This document shows, piece after piece, positions 52,664-60,532 of a stretch of 64,000 bases of DNA. The stretch lies in NCBI RefSeq assembly GCF_007676705.1, contig NZ_VEBF01000001.1, positions 1,984,001 through 2,048,000 on the forward strand, written 5' to 3'. Source of the DNA: Paenibacillus xylanexedens (GTDB taxonomy: Bacteria > Bacillota > Bacilli > Paenibacillales > Paenibacillaceae). Made by a program: the position numbers and the translations under genes. Position 1 is the first letter of the stretch. Every line of letters begins with the position of its first letter. The notes below the pieces were generated by a model, which worked only from the letters and a program-made list of their open reading frames with translations, was not told the origin of the DNA and ran no database searches.

Positions 52664-53811
52664 TCTCCGCCACCTCCCAGGGATTGAATAATGCCGCAAC
52701 AGGAATAGGTTAATCCCGGATATACCTCAACCGGCACATTTCTGTCTCTGGCGAGCATCATGATATGTTGCAAATCCGGATTATCCAGACGGTCCACAAG
52801 AATCTTCCAAGGGACCCGGCGCAGTAGCACCCGGGTTGTTTCTCCGATTCCAGGTTTGATCAGATTGATGTTGGCAATGCCAAAGGATTGCTGAATGGAC
52901 TCAATATCCTGCCAGCCTTTCCAGGTGATTTCCGAAGTACCGATAGCATTGGTGTCCGTACGAAGTTCCGCTTGGTTCATCACCTGTGGAAAATGCTGAG
53001 CGATGGTATCCACGTATTGGTTCGACACATCGTCAGAGGACCATTCACGATACCATTTGGCTCCGTGAAAATCTGTCGGCCCAATCAGATCATCCCGAAG
53101 CACTGTACGACTCACCAGTCCGGAGACGGTGGAATTCAGACAAGCGCTAGGAATGAGATAATCTTCTCTTGTCCCAAATGTGCCTGAACATTGCCCCGGA
53201 TCGGCCAACACGGCAAGATCATCATCGAGGTTTACGCCATAAGTCCGTTCCATTTGGTCACAGGATTCTTTCAGCACTTTGCGAATAGCCCCTTTGCCGG
53301 TCCAACCGTCTACAAACTGAATGGCTGTTTCCAGCCCATGCTGCTGTAAAATATATAAAATTGCGTTCTCGTCCATACCTTTGCCACGAATAATGGAAAT
53401 GCTATAATGCGGAATCGTCACCTTGTATTTCAATTCAATATAACGCTTGATCAGGATGCCAACAGGGGTTCCCGCTCGAGCCAATGATACCAGCACAAGA
53501 TTCAGGCCTCTGCGCTCTACGATCTTCTCGGCCACGATGGCGGTATGAAGTGCTATTCTTGCAGCGGATTGTTCCAACGTCTGGTGAAACAGCCCGATGT
53601 ATTCGGCTGTGGGCTGATATTCCACAGGTAACATCTCCGAATAATGAACCCCCGATTGGATCGCCTGCTCCCGTTCACCTGTTCCCTTTTCCAGATCCAC
53701 ATGGCTGATATCCTTCAATAGGAAAACAACGTCGGATGCAGCATAACTGCCCATCGGCTCGGGAGACTGAATCTCACGTTGTCTGATTAGCTTCAGTGTA
53801 GTTAAGTTCAT
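52660..53811 (-). CDS. PRTase_1/StiP-family protein with C-terminal PELOTA-like domain
   Basis: A 383-residue protein often annotated 'cysteine protease StiP', which comparative analysis places among phosphoribosyltransferases (PRTase_1). The N-terminal domain has HTAIVAEKIVERRGLNLVLV, SLARAGTPVGILIKRYIE and a PRPP-loop-like VDGWTGKGAIRKVL. The last 90 residues (NINLIKPGIGETTRVLLRRV, then DRNVPVEVYPGLTYSCCGII) fit the PELOTA_1 RNA-binding-like domain. The start at 53811 overlaps the previous stop in ATGA. Domain names are from memory. Confidence 0.82.
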   Translation of the reverse strand: MNLTTLKLIRQREIQSPEPMGSYAASDVVFLLKDISHVDLEKGTGEREQAIQSGVHYSEMLPVEYQPTAEYIGLFHQTLEQSAARIALHTAIVAEKIVERRGLNLVLVSLARAGTPVGILIKRYIELKYKVTIPHYSISIIRGKGMDENAILYILQQHGLETAIQFVDGWTGKGAIRKVLKESCDQMERTYGVNLDDDLAVLADPGQCSGTFGTREDYLIPSACLNSTVSGLVSRTVLRDDLIGPTDFHGAKWYREWSSDDVSNQYVDTIAQHFPQVMNQAELRTDTNAIGTSEITWKGWQDIESIQQSFGIANINLIKPGIGETTRVLLRRVPWKILVDRLDNPDLQHIMMLARDRNVPVEVYPGLTYSCCGIIQSLGGGGE

Positions 53812-55241
53812 TGCTCGTTGTCCCCTGTCTTCTCTGGCAAGCCGCAATATACGATATGAATGTGTCCGCATCCCAGCTGCTCCAGTACCTTCACCATCGG
53901 TTCCATTCGTTCTTCGGACATCTGTCTCTCCAGCAGAACAAAAATCTCGTCATATTGTCCCGGGGCGATATTGTAGATAAAGTTACGAACAGATGCGTCT
54001 TCCGGTGAGGCATATCCGGCACCACTAACAACAGCATATCCTGGAGCCGGATGTGTATGGATTGGACTGCGGGTAGTGGATTGATAGAACACGCCTTCTC
54101 CCATCTCGGCAGCAATACGCATCGGAATATACATGAACTCCCCTGTTCCCATCACCAAAGTCCGTTCTCCCGTACGCTGCGAGCGAAGTCGTTCTGCAAT
54201 CCTGCTAATCTCCTGACGTAATACGCCATTATGCCGGGATTGCATGCCAAACCTGCCCGTATGCTTGACGTAGCTCGCTGTGCTACGTTTACCTTCACCA
54301 TCCTCCGAAGTTGCATGAAGCTGATCGAAGGCATCGGCAACGGTAGATGTCTGAAATGTTACGGCAGTATGGGACAGCTGCTCATCTTGCTGTGTTGCTT
54401 CCAACTGTGGAGTACCCACCACTTCAATGCGGCCCTTCAACAGGCTTAATGGTGTAATGGTAATCCCAAGCTCAACTTCCAGTTCGGCAAATCGATTCTC
54501 GTCCGCTTCCGTACGCCAGTCCAGCAGTGAAGCAATCACATATTGCTTCCGGGGATATCGGGCCTGAATATCCCGAATGATATTCAACGTCGTTTTGCCC
54601 GTCGTAATCTCATCGTCCACCAGAACAATAGGACCCTCTCCTGCAAAAGCTTCGTGATCCAACGCATAACAGCGATGAGCCATCGCGTGGGAATGTTCTT
54701 CTTCAAATTGGATATCCGGACGCATCGCTGGGACATATTCGCGAGTGGTGTGAATGTAGGAAGCATGATCAGCAAACATCTCGTACATACTGTGGCCCAG
54801 CGCTGTCGCTGTCTCGGCAAAACCAACAAAACGAATCGTTTCTGGCAAACTCAATTTTTCTTGCAACAACATGTTGTACACTTGCCGGGCTTGCTTGGGA
54901 TCAATCAATCCTTCGACCATTTCCCGTTTCCACTCGGTGATCTGATCTTTGGTCTCTTCCGTCTTTTCAGTCAGGTGCTCATATAACAGAACAGCCAATG
55001 CAGCACCGCTCAGAAGCGAGGTATACGGGTTAACCGGGATATGCTTGCCCAGCAGTCTGCTTACAAACAGAAAAGAACGTTTCTTATTGATTCGTGCAGC
55101 CATTGAAAATAATGATTCCAGTGGCAGTTGCAGCGGATTATGTGTGACCTGAACGTGCAGACTGAATTGATCAAGAATTGGGAACGTAGTTGTCTTGTTG
55201 TTCGTGCTTGGGCAAGAGCCCGACAAAATGCTGCTGTTCAT
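53808..55241 (-). CDS. PRTase_2-TRSP phosphoribosyltransferase
   Basis: A 477-residue two-domain enzyme. The N-terminal orotate-PRTase-like domain has the PRPP motif GPIVLVDDEITTGKTTLNII. The C-terminal domain carries the TRSP motif that names it (YQSTTRSPIHTHP) and ends in LEQLGCGHIHIVYCGLPEK. It probably transfers or cleaves a ribosyl-phosphate unit in nucleoside-like metabolite synthesis. It overlaps the lyase gene by 71 bp and the next gene by 4 bp. The start is uncertain because the family core begins near LDQFSLHVQV. Confidence 0.85.
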   Translation of the reverse strand: MNSSILSGSCPSTNNKTTTFPILDQFSLHVQVTHNPLQLPLESLFSMAARINKKRSFLFVSRLLGKHIPVNPYTSLLSGAALAVLLYEHLTEKTEETKDQITEWKREMVEGLIDPKQARQVYNMLLQEKLSLPETIRFVGFAETATALGHSMYEMFADHASYIHTTREYVPAMRPDIQFEEEHSHAMAHRCYALDHEAFAGEGPIVLVDDEITTGKTTLNIIRDIQARYPRKQYVIASLLDWRTEADENRFAELEVELGITITPLSLLKGRIEVVGTPQLEATQQDEQLSHTAVTFQTSTVADAFDQLHATSEDGEGKRSTASYVKHTGRFGMQSRHNGVLRQEISRIAERLRSQRTGERTLVMGTGEFMYIPMRIAAEMGEGVFYQSTTRSPIHTHPAPGYAVVSGAGYASPEDASVRNFIYNIAPGQYDEIFVLLERQMSEERMEPMVKVLEQLGCGHIHIVYCGLPEKTGDNEQ

Positions 55242-56391
55242 GTAACACCCCATATATTTGTGATCGGATTAGAATTCGATTTGCCCAACTCAAGTGTGGT
55301 TTAATCTCATTCATTTTGTTATAGTAATTACTTTTGAACACACCCAGGCTACCGTCATTACGAGCGATGATGTCTTGGGCATCAGAATATTCCTCATGTG
55401 TAACAACGTACATCGCTTGTACTGGCTTGATATGAGAAGGATGAATGATCGTTTTGCCTACAATTCCATTTTCCTTGTCCATCATGACTTCACGCATCAA
55501 TCCATCCATTGTGTTCGTAATATATTTCATTCTCAGATGCAACCCTGATTTGCCGAGAGTTTCTTCGAATGGAGTCTGTCGTAATTGTGGCTTGAACACG
55601 CGCTCCCGCTGGCTAAAATATTCCCAGACTGGACCCGAGATCACGTACGGCTTGTCCATCCGACCGAACAGATTAATAATATCCGAGATGCAGTCACGGA
55701 TCGTGGCGATATCGTATATGGTCAATTCCGGGCTGCGGCGTAGTCCAAACAGGCTGGAGAAATCGGTCGCACCAATGCGTACATTGAGGACATATTCATA
55801 ACTCTCATCGAGGATGTTTCGAAGGTCCAGCAGGGTCGCCCAACGTGTCTCACGATAGATTATCGAAGCAGTCTCCAATATAGGCATTCCATAAAGAACA
55901 GGATAATGATCCGGTTTCAGTTGATTATACTTGCGGATCTGGTCGAAATAGGCTCTTCCATTCCCCACACAGAACTTAGGCAATGCCACGCCTGTCAGCA
56001 TGGATACCAGTTCTCCCAACGCATCAATCAGACGTTCCAACTGTTGGGGTGAACGTACACGAGCAAACAGAAGAGGCATTCGATCCTGACTGAGCATGCC
56101 TGTCTCCATATAAGTCATCAGTTGAGTTAGATGCTGTGCCAGACACTGTTCGGCAAACTCCACTTGGTCGTCACCCACAGCGTCCTCCAGATCAATAATA
56201 ATGGTCGTCAGACCTTCATGCTTACCATTTATAATGTCGTCCGCGATATGTGTGCGCGTCGCGGGCATATATAAAGCAGCCCCAACAGCATATGCCAGTA
56301 AATCTTTGGAAGTCCGGTGATTGAACGAGACGGGTGAAGAGAAAAATAAAGTATCTTCTTCTTCCAGACTCAAAAAGTTAAAATATTTCAG
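55171..56391 (-). CDS. HpcH/HpaI-citrate-lyase-like C-C bond lyase; inferred CTG start
   Basis: TIM-barrel enzyme of about 406 residues. The CitE-like features are ALYMPATRTHIADDI, the metal-binding IIIDLEDAVGDDQVEFAE, the Arg in LLFARVRSPQQ, and RIGATDFSSLFGLRR. It should form or break a C-C bond to give a side chain for the pathway product. The family starts close to the motif xKYFNFLS, which here is CTG AAA TAT at 56391, preceded by GAGGAGGAG at 8 bp. In-frame ATGs at 56433 and 56544 have no ribosome binding site, and the latter overlaps the TerD gene. Confidence 0.82.
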   Translation of the reverse strand: MKYFNFLSLEEEDTLFFSSPVSFNHRTSKDLLAYAVGAALYMPATRTHIADDIINGKHEGLTTIIIDLEDAVGDDQVEFAEQCLAQHLTQLMTYMETGMLSQDRMPLLFARVRSPQQLERLIDALGELVSMLTGVALPKFCVGNGRAYFDQIRKYNQLKPDHYPVLYGMPILETASIIYRETRWATLLDLRNILDESYEYVLNVRIGATDFSSLFGLRRSPELTIYDIATIRDCISDIINLFGRMDKPYVISGPVWEYFSQRERVFKPQLRQTPFEETLGKSGLHLRMKYITNTMDGLMREVMMDKENGIVGKTIIHPSHIKPVQAMYVVTHEEYSDAQDIIARNDGSLGVFKSNYYNKMNEIKPHLSWANRILIRSQIYGVLHEQQHFVGLLPKHEQQDNYVPNS

Positions 56392-56458
56392 GATTGTCTC
56401 CTCCTCGCACCTTTGGCAATAGCCAATCTGCATGAATTGATTCAAGCTGTCGGGGCAT
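56378..56458 (-). CDS. Possible 26-codon ORF overlapping the lyase start
   Basis: ATG at 56458 lies 10 bp after GGAGGG, starts MPRQLESIHADW, and ends TAA at 56380-56378, 14 bp past the proposed lyase start. Its ribosome binding site is the 3' arm of the hairpin at 56466-56490. It could couple lyase translation to leader translation. No independent evidence of expression. Confidence 0.35.
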   Translation of the reverse strand: MPRQLESIHADWLLPKVRGGDNPEIF

Positions 56459-56490
56459 AAAAACCAATCCCTCCTTAATCTGGAGGGATT
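56459..56490 (-). terminator. Hairpin with T run between TerD genes and enzyme genes (attenuator)
   Basis: A perfect 9-bp stem AATCCCTCC-AGATTAA-GGAGGGATT starts 17 bp after the TerD fusion stop and is followed by GGTTTTT. It looks like an intrinsic terminator placed inside the operon, so enzyme genes depend on read-through. The same hairpin hides the ribosome binding site of the 26-codon ORF. Confidence 0.65.
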
Positions 56491-56506
56491 GAATAAATAC
56501 GAATGA

Positions 56507-57763
56507 TTATTTTCTTCCAGCAACCCACTGCATTCCCCAATCATGGGCCTCGTCTAACGCCTGATGCCCATTATAGAACTGCACAATTCGTTCAATACTG
56601 AATGTCTCATTGTTCACATTGCGTAACATGGCAATGCCACACATGCCGAGTGGACTTCCGTATTCATTCATTCGGACAATGATATCTGGACCATCCTTCT
56701 GTTGGATGGTTACCACACCGTCTACTTGAGACCAGTTGGCCACGCCGCCATAAATGTAGGTAAATACCAGGATGCGCTCAATTTCCGAGATACGGCCACC
56801 ATTAATCCGTAGATTCTCTCCCGTCTTAACTGATCCCGTCCGGTCATCCCCATCCAGAGCAATATAAGGAAAACGGTTCAGCGAACCAAATGTTTGTCCC
56901 AAGGCCTGGATCACATCCCTTGTACCATCCTTCATCTCGAACAGGCAACCCAAATCCAGATCAATACTCTTGTTACGACCAAATAACCCTTTGCCACCCT
57001 GTTGATTCCAGTTCAGGTTAATCAGGATTTCACCAAGTCCCCCTGCATTTTTCTTGAGGTTAATGGTGTCACCTTTCTTCTTCAATTCAATTTTGCTGAA
57101 ATTGATCGAATTCACAGGAGCAGGCGTCGGCTCAGGTACGGGTACCGGGGGTGGTGGAGTCGGGGCAGCTGTCGGGGGAATGGTTGATGTGCTTGGCGCA
57201 GAATCTGATCCACCATCCACATCCACACCAAAGTTGGCGCATAGTGCATTCAAGCCACCTGCAAAACCCGATCCTATAGCATTAAACTTCCATTCTCCGT
57301 TATGGCGATACAATTCACCGATGACAATCGCGGTCTCCACTGTAAAACCGCTTCCCAGATCATATCTCATCACTTCCTGACCTGTAGCTGCATCGGCAAA
57401 CCGTAGAAAACCATGCTGTACCTGTCCAAAATCATGGCGTCGTGCTTCACCGTCATGAATCGTCAGGCTGAAGGCGATTTTCTCAATTCGGGCAGGGATT
57501 TTGCCAAGATCAATGGCGAACTGTTTCTTTTCGCCACCTACCTGCCCACCATCCATATACGTGATGAACGAGGTAGTAGGTTGGTTATAGAAGATAAAAT
57601 CCTCATCTCCAGCTACTTTATTGTCTGAACCCAGAAGGAATGCCGATGTGTCCAGTTCCACTCCGGAAGCTGCCTCCCAACCAATGCCTACGGTTAAACG
57701 AGACAAGCCCGGATTGGTTTTGGTCAGATCACTCTTCTGGCCTTTCACGACAGAAATCGCCAT
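56507..57763 (-). CDS. TerD-TerD-like fusion protein with Pro-rich linker
   Basis: A 418-residue protein. The N-terminal TerD domain (about 1-185) starts [21 protein letters not shown] linker rich in Pro (about 190-225) joins a divergent second TerD-like domain (GEILINLNWNQQGGKGLFG, SIDLDLGCLFEMKDGTRD). In the first domain the usual calcium ligands are lost: DFDLD becomes VELD and GDGDDEQ becomes GGEKKQ. The second keeps DLDLG and LDGDDRTG. Start at 57763 with AAAGGTG. It may be a scaffold rather than a calcium sensor. Confidence 0.88.
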   Translation of the reverse strand: MAISVVKGQKSDLTKTNPGLSRLTVGIGWEAASGVELDTSAFLLGSDNKVAGDEDFIFYNQPTTSFITYMDGGQVGGEKKQFAIDLGKIPARIEKIAFSLTIHDGEARRHDFGQVQHGFLRFADAATGQEVMRYDLGSGFTVETAIVIGELYRHNGEWKFNAIGSGFAGGLNALCANFGVDVDGGSDSAPSTSTIPPTAAPTPPPPVPVPEPTPAPVNSINFSKIELKKKGDTINLKKNAGGLGEILINLNWNQQGGKGLFGRNKSIDLDLGCLFEMKDGTRDVIQALGQTFGSLNRFPYIALDGDDRTGSVKTGENLRINGGRISEIERILVFTYIYGGVANWSQVDGVVTIQQKDGPDIIVRMNEYGSPLGMCGIAMLRNVNNETFSIERIVQFYNGHQALDEAHDWGMQWVAGRK

Positions 57764-57789
57764 AGCAGACTCACCTTTCTTATGCCAAG

Positions 57790-58371
57790 TTATTGTGCAT
57801 CCAGTCCGTAATGTTTGCATAAAGCAGATAGTCCGCCTGTAAAGCCGCTGCCTACCGCTTGGAATTTCCAGTCCGCACCTGCACGGTAAAATTCACAGAA
57901 CACCACAGCTGTTTCCGTGGAGTAGTCTTCTCCCAGGTCGAAACGAAGCACTTCCCGATCGCTTGCAGCATCAACAACACGAACAAAAGCGTTGGAGACT
58001 TGTCCGAAATTCTGCCCTCGTCCATCTCCATCATAGATCGTTACCGTAATCCCGATCCGGTGAATGTGCGCAGGGATTTTGCTGAAGTCAACGACAACTT
58101 GCTCATCGTCGCCGTCACCCTCACCCGTACGATTGTCACCGGTATGTGTGACCGAACCCGCACCACCGCTTGGATTGTTGTAAAAAACAAAATCATCCGT
58201 ACCTTTGGCTTTGCCATCTTCGTACAGCAAAAAAGCCGAAGCGTCCAGGTCAAAATCGACTCCACCACGATATTTGTTCGTATCCCAACCTAACCCAACC
58301 ACGACACGGGTAAGGCCCGGATTCGTCTTAGTCAGGTCAATACGTTGTCCTTTGGCAAGACTGATCGTCAT
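57790..58371 (-). CDS. TerD family protein (paralogue 3)
   Basis: A 193-residue cytoplasmic stress protein, calcium-binding by family. It has [38 protein letters not shown] and TGDNRTGEGDGDDEQVVVDF, all ligand residues present. Start at 58371 (the frame extends to 58383) with GGAAAGGTGG. The hairpin at 58414-58436 lies just upstream. Confidence 0.93.
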   Translation of the reverse strand: MTISLAKGQRIDLTKTNPGLTRVVVGLGWDTNKYRGGVDFDLDASAFLLYEDGKAKGTDDFVFYNNPSGGAGSVTHTGDNRTGEGDGDDEQVVVDFSKIPAHIHRIGITVTIYDGDGRGQNFGQVSNAFVRVVDAASDREVLRFDLGEDYSTETAVVFCEFYRAGADWKFQAVGSGFTGGLSALCKHYGLDAQ

Positions 58372-58407
58372 TTGTTTTTCCACCTTTCCAAGATATGTGA
58401 TTAAATG

Positions 58408-58436
58408 AAAAGGAGAACCGTCCAGGAGACGGTTCT
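58408..58436 (-). terminator. Hairpin between TerD paralogues 2 and 3 (attenuator)
   Basis: AGAACCGTC-TCCTG-GACGGTTCT on the minus strand, a perfect 9-bp stem (58414-58436), followed by CCTTTTCATTT. It begins about 29 bp after the upstream gene's stop and should partly stop transcription. Confidence 0.6.
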
Positions 58437-58464
58437 TCCCATCCTGTAAGTCGTACTGTACGTC

Positions 58465-59040
58465 CTATTGCAAACCGTAGTCGCGTGTCAATCCAACCAA
58501 TCCATCCTGGTAACCACTACCGATGGCACTGAACTTCCATTCGCCGCTATGACGATACAATTCACCAACAACTACACCCGTTTCAATGGAGAAGTCTTCT
58601 CCCAGATCGAAACGAATCAATTCTTCGTTGTTTGCTTCGTTGACGATTCGCACATAAGCACGGGAGACTTGTCCGAAGTTCTGGCTACGTTCCGTAGCTT
58701 CGTAGATCGTAATGGCGAATGCAATTTTCTCTACATTGGCGGGTACGTTAGGTAGGTCGATATTGATCTGCTCATCATCACCATCGCCATCTCCTGTACG
58801 GTTGTCACCGGTGTGAACAACAGAACCATTTTCATTTTGTGGATTGTTGAAGAAGATGAAGTTTTTCTCGCCTTCTACTTTACCGTTTGCATTGGCACAG
58901 AATACCGATACGTCCAGGTCAAAGTCTTTTCCGCCATCATACTTGTTGGTATCCCAGCCCAAACCTACTGTAATTTTAGTCAGACCTGGATTCGTTTTAG
59001 TCAGATCGATCTTTTGACCTTTGGAGAGATTAATTGCCAT
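58465..59040 (-). CDS. TerD family protein (paralogue 2, canonical)
   Basis: A 191-residue protein closest to classical TerD/TerE (B. subtilis YceD-like). It has [38 protein letters not shown] and [20 protein letters not shown]. The two acidic clusters bind calcium in characterised TerD proteins. GCGAGGA precedes the start. Confidence 0.95.
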   Translation of the reverse strand: MAINLSKGQKIDLTKTNPGLTKITVGLGWDTNKYDGGKDFDLDVSVFCANANGKVEGEKNFIFFNNPQNENGSVVHTGDNRTGDGDGDDEQINIDLPNVPANVEKIAFAITIYEATERSQNFGQVSRAYVRIVNEANNEELIRFDLGEDFSIETGVVVGELYRHSGEWKFSAIGSGYQDGLVGLTRDYGLQ

Positions 59041-59130
59041 CGTTGATCATCCTCGCTTATTTATAATTTATTGTAGTTATCGTTACATATGAATATTAGG
59101 ATTATTGTCGAATTAGATTAAATCTTGTAC

Positions 59131-59724
59131 TTAGGAGTACTTACGAGCGAGTTCGTTGATATGTACCGCATGGGAACCCTCTCCAATTGCCGAGAATTTC
59201 CATTCACCTCCATGACGATACAATTCACCACAGATCAACGCTGTTGAACCTGTGTAGTTATCGGATAGATTGAACTTCACCAGCTCACTGGAATTTTTAC
59301 CATCCAGAATACGAATATAAGCCTTCTCAATCATGCCAAAATCTTGTTTGCGATTGACGCAATCGTAGATATTAACAACGATTAATACTTTATGAACATC
59401 AGCAGGAATACGGGACAGATCCATTTTGATCTGTTCGTCGTCACCGTCTCCCTGACCTGTTAGATTGTCACCTGAATGGATAACCGAACGACATGCACTT
59501 TGCTTGTTGTGGAAGCAAACCAGGTTGGAGTCCTTCACCAACTTGCCTTCTTCATTCAACATGATCGCCGATGCATCACAATCGACATCCGCTTGTTTCT
59601 TTCTTCCGAAGAACCCTTTGGCAGTTACCGGGTCCCAACCGAGACCAGCAATCACCTCAGTAAGTCCTGCATTGCCTTTGGTTAAATCAATCTTCTGTCC
59701 TTTGACCAAATTAATGCTTGCCAC
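59131..59724 (-). CDS. TerD family protein (paralogue 1, YceE/TerZ-like)
   Basis: A 197-residue TerD variant with the insertion KGFFGRKKQADVDCDASAIM typical of the YceE/TerX-Z branch. It retains [20 protein letters not shown]. It is second in the operon, 35 bp after terB, with GGGAGGTG before the ATG. Confidence 0.93.
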   Translation of the reverse strand: MASINLVKGQKIDLTKGNAGLTEVIAGLGWDPVTAKGFFGRKKQADVDCDASAIMLNEEGKLVKDSNLVCFHNKQSACRSVIHSGDNLTGQGDGDDEQIKMDLSRIPADVHKVLIVVNIYDCVNRKQDFGMIEKAYIRILDGKNSSELVKFNLSDNYTGSTALICGELYRHGGEWKFSAIGEGSHAVHINELARKYS

Positions 59725-59759
59725 TGATTTTCACCTCCCTTCACATGTAAAATAGCTAC

Positions 59760-60212
59760 TTAGAGATTGAATTCACCCGGGTTCAGACCAAGCACATTGC
59801 ATATCTCGGCAACGACTCTTTTCTCCTGATCATCAAAGTTGCCATCAGCTGAACCAATCGCACTGCACACGCCTACAATAACGCGGCCTACATCCGGCTT
59901 GGATTTGAATTTCCCAATAGCTTTCAGCGCTTCCTGCTTCCCGATCTCCGGAGAGAATTCAAAGTTCGCCACGTAATGATTGAAGCGTGTAATCACTTCT
60001 CCCATGTCGAATACTTTCAATTCCTGACTCAGTTTAATATAGCCGGCCATCTTGTTTTTCTCGGCTTCATCAATGGAACCATCCGCAAAAGCAACCAGTG
60101 CACAACCTGCAACTACGGCGTCCATAAAATCTTTATTTTTAAACTTTTTGACTTGCTCTTCAAGTCCTTGTTTTGTTGAATTTAACCAGCCTTTAAATGA
60201 ACTCATACTCAA
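59760..60212 (-). CDS. terB: TerB family tellurite resistance protein
   Basis: Helical cytoplasmic protein of 150 residues and first gene of the Ter operon. TerB motifs are MDAVVAGCALVAFADGSIDE and GVCSAIGSADGNFDDQEKRV, two EF-like acidic segments that bind metal. TerB bridges membrane TerC with cytosolic partners in studied systems, but no terC gene occurs in this window. Start preceded by TTGGAGGTTGAGT. Confidence 0.94.
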   Translation of the reverse strand: MSMSSFKGWLNSTKQGLEEQVKKFKNKDFMDAVVAGCALVAFADGSIDEAEKNKMAGYIKLSQELKVFDMGEVITRFNHYVANFEFSPEIGKQEALKAIGKFKSKPDVGRVIVGVCSAIGSADGNFDDQEKRVVAEICNVLGLNPGEFNL

Positions 60213-60532
60213 CCTCCAATAGTTTCATACATGCTGTTCTTTCCACCTTTTCATGATTTTCAGTAATTTTCATCCCTACATCATGATTGAATATAAGTTA
60301 AATTATTCCTTAACTATACTCTGAAATACGGCAATATTCTACATTAAAAAACAATTAATACCTTATGATACGCATCGTTCTGGATATAGTTTCAAGGAAG
60401 ATGCGAGAACTTCCTATTCACTTCATTTTTCAGGCAAATATTCACGTAAAAAGGCTCTGATCAAGGGATCAGAGCGCTTATTTCTACCAACACCAAAATT
60501 ATAAATCTTATGAATGATTTGAATTCTTGAAT
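60213..60532. other. Upstream region of the Ter operon
   Basis: 320 bp. The right part holds the terminator of the sugar-binding-protein gene (60448-60475). The left part must carry the terB promoter; a TATAGT (-10-like) occurs near 60315 on the minus strand without a good -35, which hints at an alternative sigma factor or activator. A seven-codon ORF (MYETIGG) ends just before terB. Confidence 0.4.
60448..60475 (-). terminator. Intrinsic terminator after solute-binding-protein gene
   Basis: GCTCTGATC-CCTT-GATCAGAGC, a perfect 9-bp stem on the minus strand, followed by CTTTTT. Confidence 0.9.

Noticed and set aside
52660-53811. Reading the StiP-family protein as a cysteine protease
   Set aside because: The visible motifs (ARAGTP and VDGWTGKG) fit a phosphoribosyltransferase-type core better, and I see no clear Cys-His protease dyad; the protease label is not used as function.
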